Shown in pieces: positions 36,534 through 48,769 of a DNA stretch of 64,000 bases (the stretch's first letter is position 1; every line of letters begins with the position of its first letter). The notes beneath the pieces were generated by a model. The model saw nothing but the letters and a program-made list of their open reading frames with translations, made no database searches and was not told the DNA's origin. The DNA comes from Eucalyptus grandis (Eukaryota; Streptophyta; Magnoliopsida; Myrtales; Myrtaceae). The stretch covers positions 43,547,263 through 43,611,262 of the forward strand of contig NC_052622.1 of assembly GCF_016545825.1 (NCBI RefSeq), in the 5' to 3' direction. The translations under genes were made by a program, and so were the position numbers.

Positions 36534-39500
36534 TTCTTGAAACCCTCCTCTAAACACGACGACACCTACATGGAACCCGACCAACCCCTTAATTTTATAC
36601 TAGTTGTTGTCTGAATGTGAGCGAATATTCATATCGGATGTTGCGAGATGGGACTGACCCATGCATGCATATCTTTGCATCTCTTTAAATGCACCAGATC
36701 AGAAGACCCTACTGATGATGAAAGGATGGGATCTGGCCTTCACTCACAACCCTGATATTTTTGTGTCTTTTCACATGTGTTCTTTGAAAGGAACGCTTCA
36801 ATGCGGGGACTGCTGTGTGTTCTCGAGCAACTCAATCTTTTGACAGTACAAGACTCTATATTTAGCGCAGTACTCCCAATTTTAACTTTCTCAAGTGTTG
36901 TATCTTTCCCCTCCCACTAACTCCCCCTCCCTCCCTCCCTCCCTCTCCCCCTTCTTCTGTCTCTCTCACACGCATACACCATCAAAAGAAAGCTTCCAAA
37001 ATGGCCACTGTTCAATAATGAGGGGATGCCTGTAGTTCGTTTGCAGCTAAGGAGGGGAAACGGACGTACTCCAGTCCTCGTTGTTCGGATCTGGTCATGG
37101 CCTCATCACTATAAATGAGCAGTCGCTTATAAATGGTTAAAATAGCAGTGATGGTGAGAGTTCCGTGGTGGGACTTGCGTTATTATGTGGCCGCGAACAT
37201 TGACCGAGAAAAGTTACAATTCGACTCTCCTTATCTTCTGCTTCTGCTTCTTCTTTTTCTTTTTCTTTTTTCTCCTTTTGGGCAAATTGTTTTTGGCCTC
37301 TCAAGTTGAATTTATTTGCATTTCAAGACTCCATTTATTTTGCAAAAAATAAATCATTTTAAAAATATTTTTTTTTAAAAATGATCCTCTTTATATAGAG
37401 CAGTGCTATTTCCACCCTCCAAATGACTAAATCTACTATCATTTATAGTAAAATATTTCAATTGTAGTTTTAGATAATGGCCCCACTCCTTTTTTCTATT
37501 TTCTTTTTCTTTTTCTATCTAGAATAGTTACCATAATTAAGAATTTCGCATGTATTTTTTGTAGATATTCTAATAACATGTTACATGTTCCCTGTAAAAT
37601 TATCATGCTAATGGTAAGGAAAAAAAAATTCTTTGATATGATATAAAACTGAGAAGTCTCTTTATCATGGATATTTAGTGCAAATTTATTGTTATTATCA
37701 GTTCATATTTTTTAGGCAAGTCTGGTAAAACTGAAATACAAGTGCTAAAAATAGAATTAAAACATTGTTTGACAATAATTTTTATATTACTAATCTCTTC
37801 CAAGAGATTTTTAACATTTTTTTATTTTTAGCAAGATTCTAATTACCACCCATCGTTCATCTTTTACACAAACTAACCCTTCCCTTACTTACCAGATTAA
37901 TTAATTTTTTTGCCTAACTAAATAATTTAAGTCAATTTTATTTAGGGAATAAATCATCATAAACCTCAAATAATGTCCGTTGTGACATATTTATAATAAA
38001 CTTTTTTCCGTGACACCAGAAATCTCTTTATACATATGTGATGCATGTATTCTTCGTCAAGATTCCACCAATGAAAACCATTAAAGATGTGTCTATATGA
38101 ATGCCGAAAAACAAAAAATGTTGACATGACATCTACATGACTTAATCGAATTAAAAACAACATTGTTTTAACTAAAAACCATCTAACAAAACATTAATGG
38201 ATGGTAAATGTGTTACATAGATACATATTTGAAGTTTTTTATGTCACGAGAGATAATTTAGACTAAATATGTCAGAGTAGATATACTTTGTGATTTTTAA
38301 TTTCACAAAAGAGTTTAGGATAAATGTTTTACATTGACATAATTTGTGGTTTTTTTGTGGCTTTTCCTCTTTTATTTAAGATTAAACAAACTTAATTTCA
38401 TTAAATGTTGAATTTTAATTTTCAACACTTTATTGGATTATCAAACGGATCTCAATCGGCATAGCTACTTACTTTTATTCTAGAACTATGAATACTTTGT
38501 TCTTCATCGTAAGCAAAGATGCGGGACGTTATTACTAATTTTTATAGGCAAGAGAAAAGATGTGGAAATAACACAGAAATTATTTAAACTTTTTGCTATT
38601 GTCTAATGTGATTCCTGATTTATTTATTTTTTGATATATCAATCTAACTCCTATGCTTTTCCAAATCGGCTCAATATTTGGCCGATCCTGTTGGCTGACG
38701 TGAAGTGCCATCTCAATGGCGACTGGACAAGATAAATGACATGGACTGCCATCTCAATCCCATTTCTCCATCAAAGATTTGTCCCTTTTCTTTTCTATCT
38801 TTCCATTTTTTTCTTCTTTGTCCTGTACCTTCGTCTAGTGATCAGCAAGAAAATACTTGAATTCAAGTCAATTGGGGTATACTAACCACTTAAACAATGA
38901 GTTAATAGGCTAGTGAGGACATATTAATAGCTTATCATAAGTCTTATGAGTCAATTAAAATATATCAATTACTTCCGTCACAATCTTTGATGTGGACATT
39001 TCTAATATAATTCATATATGCATTCTAATAATGACCATCATCCGTCTATGTGTGCATGTGTGTGTTCAACCTCCATGGAGGTGTTGCGACCACAATTTGG
39101 CACCCAAATCAATCCGAAAGAACAGAAAGAGATGGCGGGACTGGTGATGGCGGTGGTGGCCAAGGGGTCAATGTCAATGGTGACGTGATCGTTTGGCCGT
39201 TGGCTAAGTTTGGCAATGATGTTTGAATCCATCAACGCTAACGAAGGTGCCTGAAATGATATGAGCTAAAAATGATATGAGCGACATTTGATAGATATAA
39301 ATTTAAAACATCACAAACATAAGTTATCGCCCTTAGATCTAGTAGAAATGACTAGATGATTTTGAAAAGCTAGGGACTACATTAGTATTAGGCCATTACT
39401 TCAGATAAATTGATGATGGAGACGGCTTATGAGCGAAGATAAGACCGAAAGATGGCTGAGAAAGGAGGGAAGATCGACTAACTAAGGTCGTTCATGGCGA

Positions 39501-40180
39501 AAATGCAAAACCATGACAAAAGTAAACCAGAACAGGTCCCATAAATCCTCGCATGAACAGAGAAGGAGAGAAACTGCAGTCGATAAAGAAAGACGATAGT
39601 TATCAGAATTCACAAGCCTCGCCACTTCTGTATAATTTACTCCAAGCGGGCAACAAGCCTAGCCATGGAACAAGAATTTCCAATGGCTGCGAGATTCAAA
39701 CCCAGAAATTTCGTTTTGCATAGTTCGCAGCAAGTACATAGCAGCAGAACATAATCATTATGGAGAAGATACATCCATTCTGACTCAATGTGATCGAGAC
39801 TTCAAAAGGCAAATCCCTTGCAACAAGTCAATTTGTTGTTGCGACCATTTTCATCATACAAAACGAACGATGTGTTTATCCAGATGGACATTGAAAATGA
39901 TGAATCAAAAGCATTTGAATTGTGGATATTGACCCAATGCTCTAATTTGCAAACCGTGACTTTTGCTCCAAGAAACAACAAAGAACCTTACAATTACAAT
40001 TGTTTATTTTCAGGAAAAGTAAACAATGATAGAACAGCATATAGTCATCCCCATTTAAATGGGTGATCAACAGAATTACCAAACAGAAAAATAATGCAAC
40101 CTTGCTCCAATATACAGTGGAAGTAAGGAGATGAAAAGATTACTTGGTAGCCATCCCCTCACGTATGGCTTAGCATGGCA
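36534..40180. other. Intergenic: KNATM-like upstream side and NFXL1 3' flank
   Basis: The first few hundred bases are the probable promoter of the minus-strand KNOX gene and include a (CCCT)n tract near 36930-36950. The middle is AT-rich, with a dispersed-repeat copy near 38580-38760. AATAAA on the minus strand at 40008-40003 is a candidate poly(A) signal for NFXL1, about 180 bp beyond its stop. No credible ORF was found. Confidence 0.55.
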
Positions 40181-40185
40181 CCATC

Positions 40186-43100
40186 TCAAGCAAAAGCAGT
40201 CTCCCAATCATCAACTACATCGACCATGTCATTGGTTTCATGAGAAGCTACATCATGCTGTTCTTCCAGATCTGAAGCACCTATCAATTCCATCTGGGAA
40301 CCGGCATTTGAGATGTTTTGAGCGGTTGCAGAAGCAGAACTTGGAGCTTCTTTTCCTTTGATGGTAGCAGAAGCGACAGACCACCCTTCATCATCATACA
40401 ATGAATCATTCGCTGCACCAGGCTCCTGAACTACAACCTTCTTCCATGAGCTGCTGCCCATGTTAGTAAATGCAGGCCCTCGCCATGCATTTGTGGCGAA
40501 GGACTGTGCAGATGAGCCTCCATTTCGAAGAAATGTGACCGCCCCATAATATACCGATCCGTGATCCAAAGTCCTCATAGCAGTTGCTGCTCGAGTCATG
40601 TCACTGAATACAGCCATTGCATTCTTGTCATTCAACCAAAGCAGCTCACATTCTCCACCGAACCTTAGGACCAATGCACTTATATCCGATCCCCTAGGCA
40701 AGTCGAAGAAAGACACTACATATCTTGGATCCATATCCACCAAAGGGTCAAAGGTAGGTGGGTTCAGCGCATTTGCATTCATCGGGCCCTTGACACCAAG
40801 CACACGAGCCGGCGCTTTTGATTTGGGGGTGACGCAAATAACTGTGAAACATCTCTGCTCCCGACCAACCTCATGGATTGTGAGCTTCCACCTCTGTGCT
40901 ATGAGCCTCAGTGCCTCTCTTTTTTCCTTATGCATCGGACGGAACACGTGGACCTTAAGACTGGCCGTACTCCCCATGCTCTTGCCATACAACAAGAATT
41001 TGCATCTATCCTCGACAGATAACACCCACTTGGGATCACGCCTAAAGAGGTCTGCCACCAACTCGAAGTTCTCTTTCAAACGAAGAGCATCCAAATTTGG
41101 AGAAACGATGTTAAAAGCATCCGCAAGGACTCGTTTCCGTTCCAACCTAGCACACTCATCATCACACATCAGCTTCCTCTGTCCAAGAGGGACCCTTCCA
41201 GAAGAGGCCTCCAAATGCTGCAGTGGAGGCAATTTTTGGATAAGAGAAGCTTCACCAACATGATTATCGTCACTCCCTCCAGCATCACATGGGACGTTTG
41301 CCTTAATCCGTGCACAAGAACACATAATTGTGACAGCGAACTTGCATCTCACATCAGGACAAGGAGATGAGGGGTGACAAGGTGCTTTACATGTATGCCT
41401 ACATGCCCTCCTTGGAGCACCGCATACTTGCCCACAAGAAGCCTTATGGTGGGCTTCATCTGGGGTATCGACGTCACAAGGTGCTGGGTGACAAGTGCGA
41501 CCACATGCGTGCAGACCACAGCGCCTTGTCTTGCCGCATAGGTTGTTACACGTAATGTTATTAGTGCTCCCACAAGGTATGTTCCTGAGAACAACATGCC
41601 CACCTATGCACTCCTTCACCACAGGCACCGAGCAAGGAGGACAATCCCCGAAGTGGCAGCTGTGAGAAGGCGCATGACCACAAGGTTGGACGACTGAACA
41701 GGGATGCGGACACGAAGGCAGAGGAGTGCCACAAGGCAATGGAGGTGGGATAGAAGTTCTCCCACACGCACAGCTTAAGTCGGTAAAGATGCTTCGAAGG
41801 CAAGGAGGGCAATGCCCACTGTGACACAGCACTTCACATGAATGCTGTCCACACCTGAGCTTTTTATCACATACCAGAGTGCAAAAATGTTGATTGGTGT
41901 CAGAACTGGATTGAGGGCAGCAACGGTCGCTGCATCTATGCCTGCCGCAGTTCTTCTTACGACTGCACGGTTTCTCACATGTAAATATTTCATCCATCAT
42001 CTTGTGGCACAGCACTGTACGTGAAGTTGAGCCACAACGGCACCTCTGGATCACAGGAACTAAGCAAGGTGCGCAATCCCCAGCGTGGCACTTGTCTTTA
42101 CACCGGTGAATTCCGCATCTTAGGGCCTCGTCACAAGTCTCAGAACATGTTGGAATTGGCTCCAAACAACTTCGCCTTTCTTCTGGCAGATTAGTTTTCC
42201 CACAATAGCAAGTTTTGATCCTGCTAGGAAGTAATTCACACTCCCCGCAAGGACCGGGGTGGCAGATTTCATGGCATTTGTGATTGCCACAACCAAGCTC
42301 CTCTCCGCAAGTTGAACCACAAGAGAACACACCTTGTTCAGCTTCTAGTTCTCCTTTCAAATCCATGTCGCCACATGGTATAACCTCTACCTTCCTCTTG
42401 CAGAAGCAAGAAGCGTCAAGCAGAGCATGGCAAGGGTCACAAGGGCCCACGTGGCAAGTCTCTCCACACCAATGGCGTCCACATTCAAGTAGCTTGTCAC
42501 ACTTCTGACCACAAGTAAGAAGAGACTTCCGGTCAGAGCATCGGACCGTAATTGTTTCTTTCCCACAAGGGCATGGCTGTGGCGGAGCAAACGCCTTACA
42601 GGGAGGGCATGGACCAGGATGACATTGCAAGACACAGACATGAGGACACAGATCCTCCTCAGCCTCATCGACCCTTGAGGCCCGACTCTGCAATGGCTTG
42701 CCGCAAGATTCGCCACACGAATGTGGTATCAAATAGAAATCAGAGGGCGGATCTGTCCTCTTCCCACAGAAGCATAGATATTTGATCTCATTTGAAGACA
42801 TGAGCTGCACCTTCTGACAACCGGGGCACCGCCAGTTAACACCACAGTTCTCCACAGACAGATCAGAAGAGGTGGGTGCAAGAGCCCACTTCCTGACACA
42901 GTTCAAGTGGAAAATGGAGTAACAGCACGGGCATGACCAAATGGGAGCAGTTCTGCGAATCATATCGCAACATATCATGCATTCAACGGTGCCCTTCATT
43001 AGCTTCTCCTGGATTTCCTGGGCAAGCTGTGGCAAGTTCTCATCCTTCGAGCCCTTCCTTTCATCCATAACCGTCCTTTCATTGCCCCTCTCCTTCCTTT

Positions 43101-43383
43101 GTCCAGTGACGCGACTCCGATGAAATTTTGAGCCATAACTAGCTCCGTGGCCCGAAGTACTAGTTGTTTCTCCATTACTCCCACTTAATTTCGAAGTGTT
43201 GCCTCTAAGCCAACTAGGACGATCAGAACTCACACTATCTATGGAGGGGTTTGAAACCAGACTTGATGACGAGTTCAAAGTAGCAGCACTTGGAGATATT
43301 CCACTTTGGATCCACTCCTGAGGAGCAACTCGGGAAGGAAATCTTCTAGACCCTCTTCGATTTTCTTGGATTTGAAAGCTCAT
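40186..43383 (-). CDS. NFXL1: NF-X1-type zinc finger protein NFXL1
   Basis: Intronless 1,065-codon frame. The N-terminal 130 residues are Ser-rich and basic. A RING-like Cys/His cluster (VECMICCDMIRRTAPIWSCP onward to WRCPGCQ) spans about residues 133-190. Then come tandem NF-X1 zinc fingers (CG-H-C...CH.GPC.PC type, for example CGRHWCGETCHVGPC and CGNHKCHEICHPGPC) to about residue 690. A C-terminal R3H-like segment (LKVHVFRPMHKEKREALRLI) and an RRM-like fold follow, and the protein ends in an acidic tail (VDVVDDWETAFA). NF-X1-like 1 in Arabidopsis is a nuclear regulator of salt, heat and trichothecene/defence responses and may act as an E3 ligase; this is family knowledge. The length is close to the family (about 1,100-1,190). 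The start MSFQIQENRR is the first ATG of the frame. Several Cys-rich opposite-frame ORFs here are shadows. Confidence 0.95.
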   Translation of the reverse strand: MSFQIQENRRGSRRFPSRVAPQEWIQSGISPSAATLNSSSSLVSNPSIDSVSSDRPSWLRGNTSKLSGSNGETTSTSGHGASYGSKFHRSRVTGQRKERGNERTVMDERKGSKDENLPQLAQEIQEKLMKGTVECMICCDMIRRTAPIWSCPCCYSIFHLNCVRKWALAPTSSDLSVENCGVNWRCPGCQKVQLMSSNEIKYLCFCGKRTDPPSDFYLIPHSCGESCGKPLQSRASRVDEAEEDLCPHVCVLQCHPGPCPPCKAFAPPQPCPCGKETITVRCSDRKSLLTCGQKCDKLLECGRHWCGETCHVGPCDPCHALLDASCFCKRKVEVIPCGDMDLKGELEAEQGVFSCGSTCGEELGCGNHKCHEICHPGPCGECELLPSRIKTCYCGKTNLPEERRSCLEPIPTCSETCDEALRCGIHRCKDKCHAGDCAPCLVPVIQRCRCGSTSRTVLCHKMMDEIFTCEKPCSRKKNCGRHRCSDRCCPQSSSDTNQHFCTLVCDKKLRCGQHSCEVLCHSGHCPPCLRSIFTDLSCACGRTSIPPPLPCGTPLPSCPHPCSVVQPCGHAPSHSCHFGDCPPCSVPVVKECIGGHVVLRNIPCGSTNNITCNNLCGKTRRCGLHACGRTCHPAPCDVDTPDEAHHKASCGQVCGAPRRACRHTCKAPCHPSSPCPDVRCKFAVTIMCSCARIKANVPCDAGGSDDNHVGEASLIQKLPPLQHLEASSGRVPLGQRKLMCDDECARLERKRVLADAFNIVSPNLDALRLKENFELVADLFRRDPKWVLSVEDRCKFLLYGKSMGSTASLKVHVFRPMHKEKREALRLIAQRWKLTIHEVGREQRCFTVICVTPKSKAPARVLGVKGPMNANALNPPTFDPLVDMDPRYVVSFFDLPRGSDISALVLRFGGECELLWLNDKNAMAVFSDMTRAATAMRTLDHGSVYYGAVTFLRNGGSSAQSFATNAWRGPAFTNMGSSSWKKVVVQEPGAANDSLYDDEGWSVASATIKGKEAPSSASATAQNISNAGSQMELIGASDLEEQHDVASHETNDMVDVVDDWETAFA

Positions 43384-44348
43384 AATCTAGATATGCAGAA
43401 CTGAGGAACTCCTATCCTCCAACAAGACAGAGCAGGACACTGCTATATTAAAACAAGAGACTGAGTCACAATCTTCTTTCGTCTAGTTGTACTCAGTATA
43501 GAAAAAACAAAATCACAATTTTTCAATGGTGGCAGATCCTGCAAGTCGTAATTCATCAAATCACAGATTATACAAGAGACAATGCCAATCCATCTTGTTT
43601 GGAAATTAGCAAGAAACATGAAATTGTGAATCTTTAACCAATTGATATGAGAGCAAGAGAATGTTGATGGCCAAATCATGAACAGCAATCGGTGTGATCA
43701 AAGCAGTCCAAGCTCATAAACCTTTGTTGTCAAGAAATGATGTATGGCAGCATTTTAAACACATCTACTACAACTCACCTTATCTTTTTTCTCCTCTAGT
43801 CTCTCTCTTCAACTACAATTCTTCTTCTTTCTCAACATCCCCTCTTATTCTCTTTCTACCAATCTCTAATTCACTCAGTGTCGTGAAAGGATCATAACAC
43901 CGGTCAACTAGATGCTATCTTTCTGTGCCAGTCTCTAAGTTCTATCGGCTTTCAGGGTTGTTCAGCACATCAAAAACCCCGCAACCGAGCTGACATTAAA
44001 TATTCTTATGAAGCAAGTAAAAAAAAACAGCAGCAGCAGCAACAGCAACAATTACAAGAAGCAAAACCTGGATTTCAGACTTCCAAAATCTGATGTAATA
44101 TAGCAGAACAAAGAAAAAACGAAACACCCCCCACAGAGATAACGTAATCCTAGGGACATTTCACCAACGACCAAGTTCAAGAAAAGCCGGAACCACGTCA
44201 TTACCCGTCAAGAATCCTGCAAGAAGACCCGCCTCCTCGCCTCCGATCTCTTCTTGTTATTCCTGCTTTTCTTTTCGAGTTCTTGGAGCCGAAGAGGTGA
44301 CTTTCTTACGAGTAAAATATGAGAAAGCATGGGAGGGTCGATCTGGTG

Positions 44349-44366
44349 TATATATAGGTTCACGTG
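44349..44366 (-). promoter_or_regulatory. TATA box with adjacent G-box, NFXL1 promoter
   Basis: On the minus strand, CACGTG (44366-44361) is followed four bases later by TATATATA (44356-44349). Transcription would start near 44320, about 940 bp before the NFXL1 ATG, so the leader is long. A donor-like GACGG|GTAATG at about 44204-44200 suggests a 5'-UTR intron; its acceptor near 43400 was not fixed. The leader contains a CAG/CAA repeat at 44030-44050. Confidence 0.5.
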
Positions 44367-44369
44367 GGG

Positions 44370-45960
44370 AGTGGGCGGGCGGTTGTCGTGCGGCTCGGCC
44401 TTGGAGCCGAAGGAATTCGGACCCACCAGTCCGCCGTCGCCGTCACCATCACCCCGTGGCCCATTTTTTGAATGCGATTTTAGTACGTGGGGAGCACACA
44501 AGAGCCGGCACAATGGACTTGGTCTTGGGCTTTCCATGAGCTTGGCCCATACGATAAAGTCTACGACTAAGCGGCCCAGCCCAAAATTCGGGCCCCTTTC
44601 CTTTTTCGTGCTAACTTGTCGTCGACCCGAGGTTCGATCGGCGCGGCGTTCTTGCCATAGATCCAACCCTCTGATCCCGTGCGTCGGGACGATTCTCGAG
44701 CTGCTTGTCATTTTGCCAAAGCAGAAGAATGAACGCCTCGTGATTCTCCCGGGGGTGAGGACGATCGGGTCGTTTCATGGATTTTTCTTTCCTTTCGCTG
44801 CAATTTGCTTGAAGAATTTGCTTTCTCCTGCCGCTCCGTTTTATGAGCCGGGACGAGACGGGGAGCTCGATGTCGAAACTAGGAAGGGTCTCCCGGGATT
44901 TTGATTTTAACATGGTAAAACTCACTCGATTGATTTCATCTATGTTACTAACTGTCTTGACGAAAAAAATGTGGTTTATTACACAAAAGGAAAAGAAAAG
45001 AAAAGCAAGACAGATTATTTGTATCAAGTAGGGATGATCATGATTCTCGAGTATTGCCTGAAACATGATAACTAGACCGGTGAGAACTTATCTGGTTTTA
45101 AGTTCCAAAATATGAAGGATAAGCATTTCAACGAATAAATTCCAGATTATAAATAGATTATTACTGGAATTTGGAACTTGAAATAAGTTTTTATGTTCTT
45201 TTTTATCTATATCTTTGTGCGATCCTACAATGTGCTCATTTTAGCACTAGCATAGCTAAAGAAAAGCCTTTGACATCCGACTTACCACAACATCAAAGCT
45301 AATTTGGTCTCATCGCATCACGAATTGATGTTGTAGTTGTAATCTATCATAAATCGACCAAAGTCAAAGAGTTCTAAGTAGTATTTATCAAATCAATAAT
45401 TACAATAACTTAGGAATAAACATCGAGCCAGAATTTGATGCTCGCCGATAATCACACTTATCGTAATGATCACAATTGAGTTTATCTGAGCTGACCAAGT
45501 TCTTCAAGAGAGAATGCGCCAAACTATGAAGGCATATTCCAGGTCATTCCTCCATGCTGTTTCGTAAATTGCTTGTGGATTAAAACAAATTTATGGGTGT
45601 TTTCGTAATTGACGACGACAAAATTGCAAATAAATCGTTTTTTGCAATTTTCATATTTCTTTCCTTTTGTTCTCTCCGTTGTCCAACATAATTTGGACAT
45701 GTTGTGTAGCTCCATAAGAAAGAGAGAGAGAGAGATAAAGAGAGAGAGATTGCCATGATAATTGAGGGACTTTGTTGAGGTACACGGTCGCACAATGGAA
45801 GTCCTTGTAAGCAATGCACCAATTTGCATTTGAACTCCACTTTCGAGGAACTTTCTTATTGTTTAACACGAGTTGCTATCTGTGTAGGAGAGATGGTCGA
45901 GGGACCCCCAACACGTGCCTAGTCGAGGCATTAACCATACAAAAAAGTACGACAAAAAAA
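44370..45960. other. Intergenic, beyond the NFXL1 promoter
   Basis: The ORFs at 44297-44904 on both strands show no domain and overlap the promoter. Later DNA is AT-rich, with a GA microsatellite at about 45719-45749. Nothing else is recognised. Confidence 0.5.
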
Positions 45961-46019
45961 AAAAAAAAAAAAAATAGAGATGCAATTCTATGAATCCAAC
46001 GTGTACCAATGTCGGAAAA

Positions 46020-46236
46020 AAAAATCACTGAGGTTCGCCCCAGCGCCACCCTTCCAACACGTGGAAGGGGAAGGTGAGGGGTTCAACTTCCCACCTCCTC
46101 AGGGGGGGATGGGGGTAGGGATGCATAAGTTTCGAGAGTGGGTTGCGACTCCCACGCCCTGCAAGAGGCATGGCACAAGTTTGCAAGTGAGTGTAAAGTA
46201 GGAATAGCAGAGAGACGAAAAAAAAAAAAAAAAACT
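46020..46236 (+). repeat. SINE-like dispersed element with poly-A end
   Basis: The block CCACCCTTCCAACACGTGG, then AAGGTGAGGGGTTCAACTTC (B-box-like), then CCACCTCCTCAGGGGGG ends in a poly-A run at 46218-46235. A diverged sibling lies at about 63858-63990 (CCACCCTTCAATATAGGA, GTTTGACTCTCCACCTTCTC). The family name and ends are uncertain. Confidence 0.4.
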
Positions 46237-46724
46237 CATCTAGAAACCTATGTGATGTACTTGCTGATAAAGTGAAAGCCATATTATATGTTTATTCGAA
46301 CTTAGTGGTGAGAAATGGAGTTGATGATAATAACCTAATGTTGACACATGCATCAACTTAATCCACGCACTCATGTGCATGTTACCTGCTTAAGAAGTGT
46401 TTTTGGCGTCGTTTCTATATTCTACTGGTTTTGATTCCACTTTTATATCCTAGAATGTGCTAATTCGTTTATATAGATGAAGATCCCCTTCTACAAATAA
46501 TCTGTCTTGCATGTAAGGATACATACGGGATCTATAGATTGAATTATAAAATTGTTTCGCGAAAATTGATTCGACCATGAAATACATTTTGATATATTGA
46601 TGTTCCATGAAAATTGAATAGGCGATGGAATTGCTCTTTCAATATATAAGGATCAATGCGTGAATCTACTAAGGTTATGAAGAGTACTTCATCGATATTA
46701 GACAAGAAAATAAAGGGAAAAGTG

Positions 46725-46935
46725 TCAAACAAATCTTAAACATTTTGTATCTATATCAATTTACTCCTAAATCTTTTATTGGTATCAATTCATCCTAAAT
46801 CTTTCGACTTTATGCCAGCTTAGTCATAAACATTTTATTGGTGTTAATGTAGTCCTAAATCTTTTGATATGGTGTCAATTTAGTTTTAAATATTTTGATC
46901 TAATTTTCATTTAGTCATTTCGACTAATTTTGACC
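46725..46935. repeat. Short tandem array of TTTAGTCCTAAA-type units
   Basis: About five diverged units of roughly 37 bp, each with a form of TGTCAATTTAGTCCTAAAT then CTTTT. It is followed by GACGTGG...GGCTAGCGTGACATGGCC and by pyrimidine and GC-rich blocks to about 47390. Related stretches occur at 25490-25770, 33205-33320, 38580-38760 and 59620-59790. Confidence 0.6.
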
Positions 46936-47440
46936 GGATATTATTGACGTGGACGCTGGTCGGCTAGCGTGACATGGCCAGCGCTAACATGGATAAATTT
47001 TGATAATATTTTAATACTTTTTCAAATTATCTATTAATTATTTTATTTTATTTCTTTTCTTTTTCCCCCTTTTTCTTTTCTTTCTCATTTTCTTTTTTTT
47101 TCCCTTCCCCTCCTCCTTTCTCCAACCAATCGCTGGCTAGGCGACCATGCAAAGGCAAGGGTTGGCAAGCCTTGCTACCCACTGGTGAGGCTTGAGTCCT
47201 CGCCAATGGCTGTGAGAACAGTGTCGCGCTAGGTGAGCGAGGCTCGCCTTCGCCAAATTCGGCAAGGGTCAAGTCTCATCGGCCATGGGCAGGGCCGACC
47301 TCGTCATATTTGACAAGGTTGAGCCTCGCCGAGCCACTAACGAGGGCTCAAGCCCTCGTAGAAGCGACCTCATTGCCTCGAAAATCAATTGGAAACTAAA
47401 TCATCAAGGCCACAAGAAAGATATTAAAGTGAACTTGTAA

Positions 47441-48268
47441 GAAGGGATAATTTGATTGTTTTTTTTTTTATACGGGGCTTTGGCTAGAGATACGTAAATG
47501 ATATTTGCAAAAGTAGAGATTTGCAAATGGTCAGTTAGTTAAAAATTAGATGCTTCTGCTATTTTGTTCAAAGACATAAACACGCAACGTTCATCGGTCC
47601 AACCGCAAGTCTAAATGCTCGAAATCATCAAATCGCAGAAGAGATTTGTGACATGGTGGATTTGGACTATCGAACACTTTAAGATCCACTATCCTCTTAT
47701 CCTGAGTCCTCAATGGAGGAAAAATAGAGGATGTCATTTCTCATAACTTTCGCGTGTTCCCCACTTGTGGACTTCTGCATTGCGTAGGTTAAACTCCATT
47801 GACTTGACTCTATGGCTCGATTTGTGAGAAGGGTTAATTTGACTTTTTCTAGATTTTACTTGGAAACATGTGAACGGTATTTGCGGAAGTAGAGATAAGT
47901 TGGTGATAATTGCTTTAAAAAAAAAATCAAATGTGTTTTTGGGACTTTTCAAAAACACAAATACATATGCATTCTTCGGTCCATTCGTGAATTCACATGC
48001 CTGACGACATTAAAACCGCAAAAGGAGACACTGACGTCATGGATTTGGACCATTAGACACTTTAAGATCCACTAACCTCTTATCCCCGAGTCCTAAATGG
48101 AGGCAAAAGGAAAAGAACTCCCAAGAAAGAAAAGGAAAAGAAATATTTCCTTTTAGTATCAAAGATGCCTGTCCTAATAACCTTCAAATGTCCCCCCCAC
48201 TCGACTCATTAATGGCATTGCAGATGTTAAACTCCATTGACTTGTCTCTAAGGCTTCATTTTCAGTGA
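47441..48268. repeat. Tandem duplication upstream of glutamine synthetase
   Basis: Copy 1 at 47441-47826 and copy 2 at 47827-48268 are adjacent diverged copies offset by about 385 bp. Both begin GAAGGG-TAATTTGA and share CACTTTAAGATCCACTA then CCTCTTATCC, followed by GAGTCCT-AATGGAGG. Both end in TTAAACTCCATTGACTTG. Copy 2 has about 55 bp of extra purine-rich sequence. They end some 500 bp before the GS1 TATA box. Confidence 0.8.
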
Positions 48269-48769
48269 TCAGCTTCCCTCAGAAAAAGAACATACTGAAA
48301 AAGGGGGTTTTCTTATTCTTAATCTGCAAAATACTATTCAAAAGAGGAAATGTTATCGAAATTAAGATGTGTAAATAGCCAAGAAAAGGGAGGAGGGCCA
48401 GAGCAGAGTTCCGGTCAGACGAGGCCATGGCGGCAGGGTCGTTAGTCATGCGGTGGCACCCACCACATTGATCGACACCTTCCCTTCATCGCGAGATTGA
48501 TGATCGAGATTCAAGGCCTTGACTTTAACCTACTAATTTTCTTGTTTTTTAGAGTTTTCAACAACCCCCTTTTATTTAAATTTTTATTTTAGGTTCTTGG
48601 ATTCGAGTACGGTCCTCGATGAATGATAATTCTGCAATTACCATTTTTTTAATCCTTATGAATTTCCGTATCCACTCGTGGATCATGAAAATGTAGAGTA
48701 CAGCTCACCCGTCGCTCCGATACTCACGCGCCTGCTTCCTAGTCTCTCGCCCCCCCCACTTCTCTCAAT

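Noticed and set aside
44208..44904. ORFs of 150-191 codons on both strands near the NFXL1 promoter
   Set aside because: They overlap the TATA/G-box region, show no domain, and have unlikely composition.
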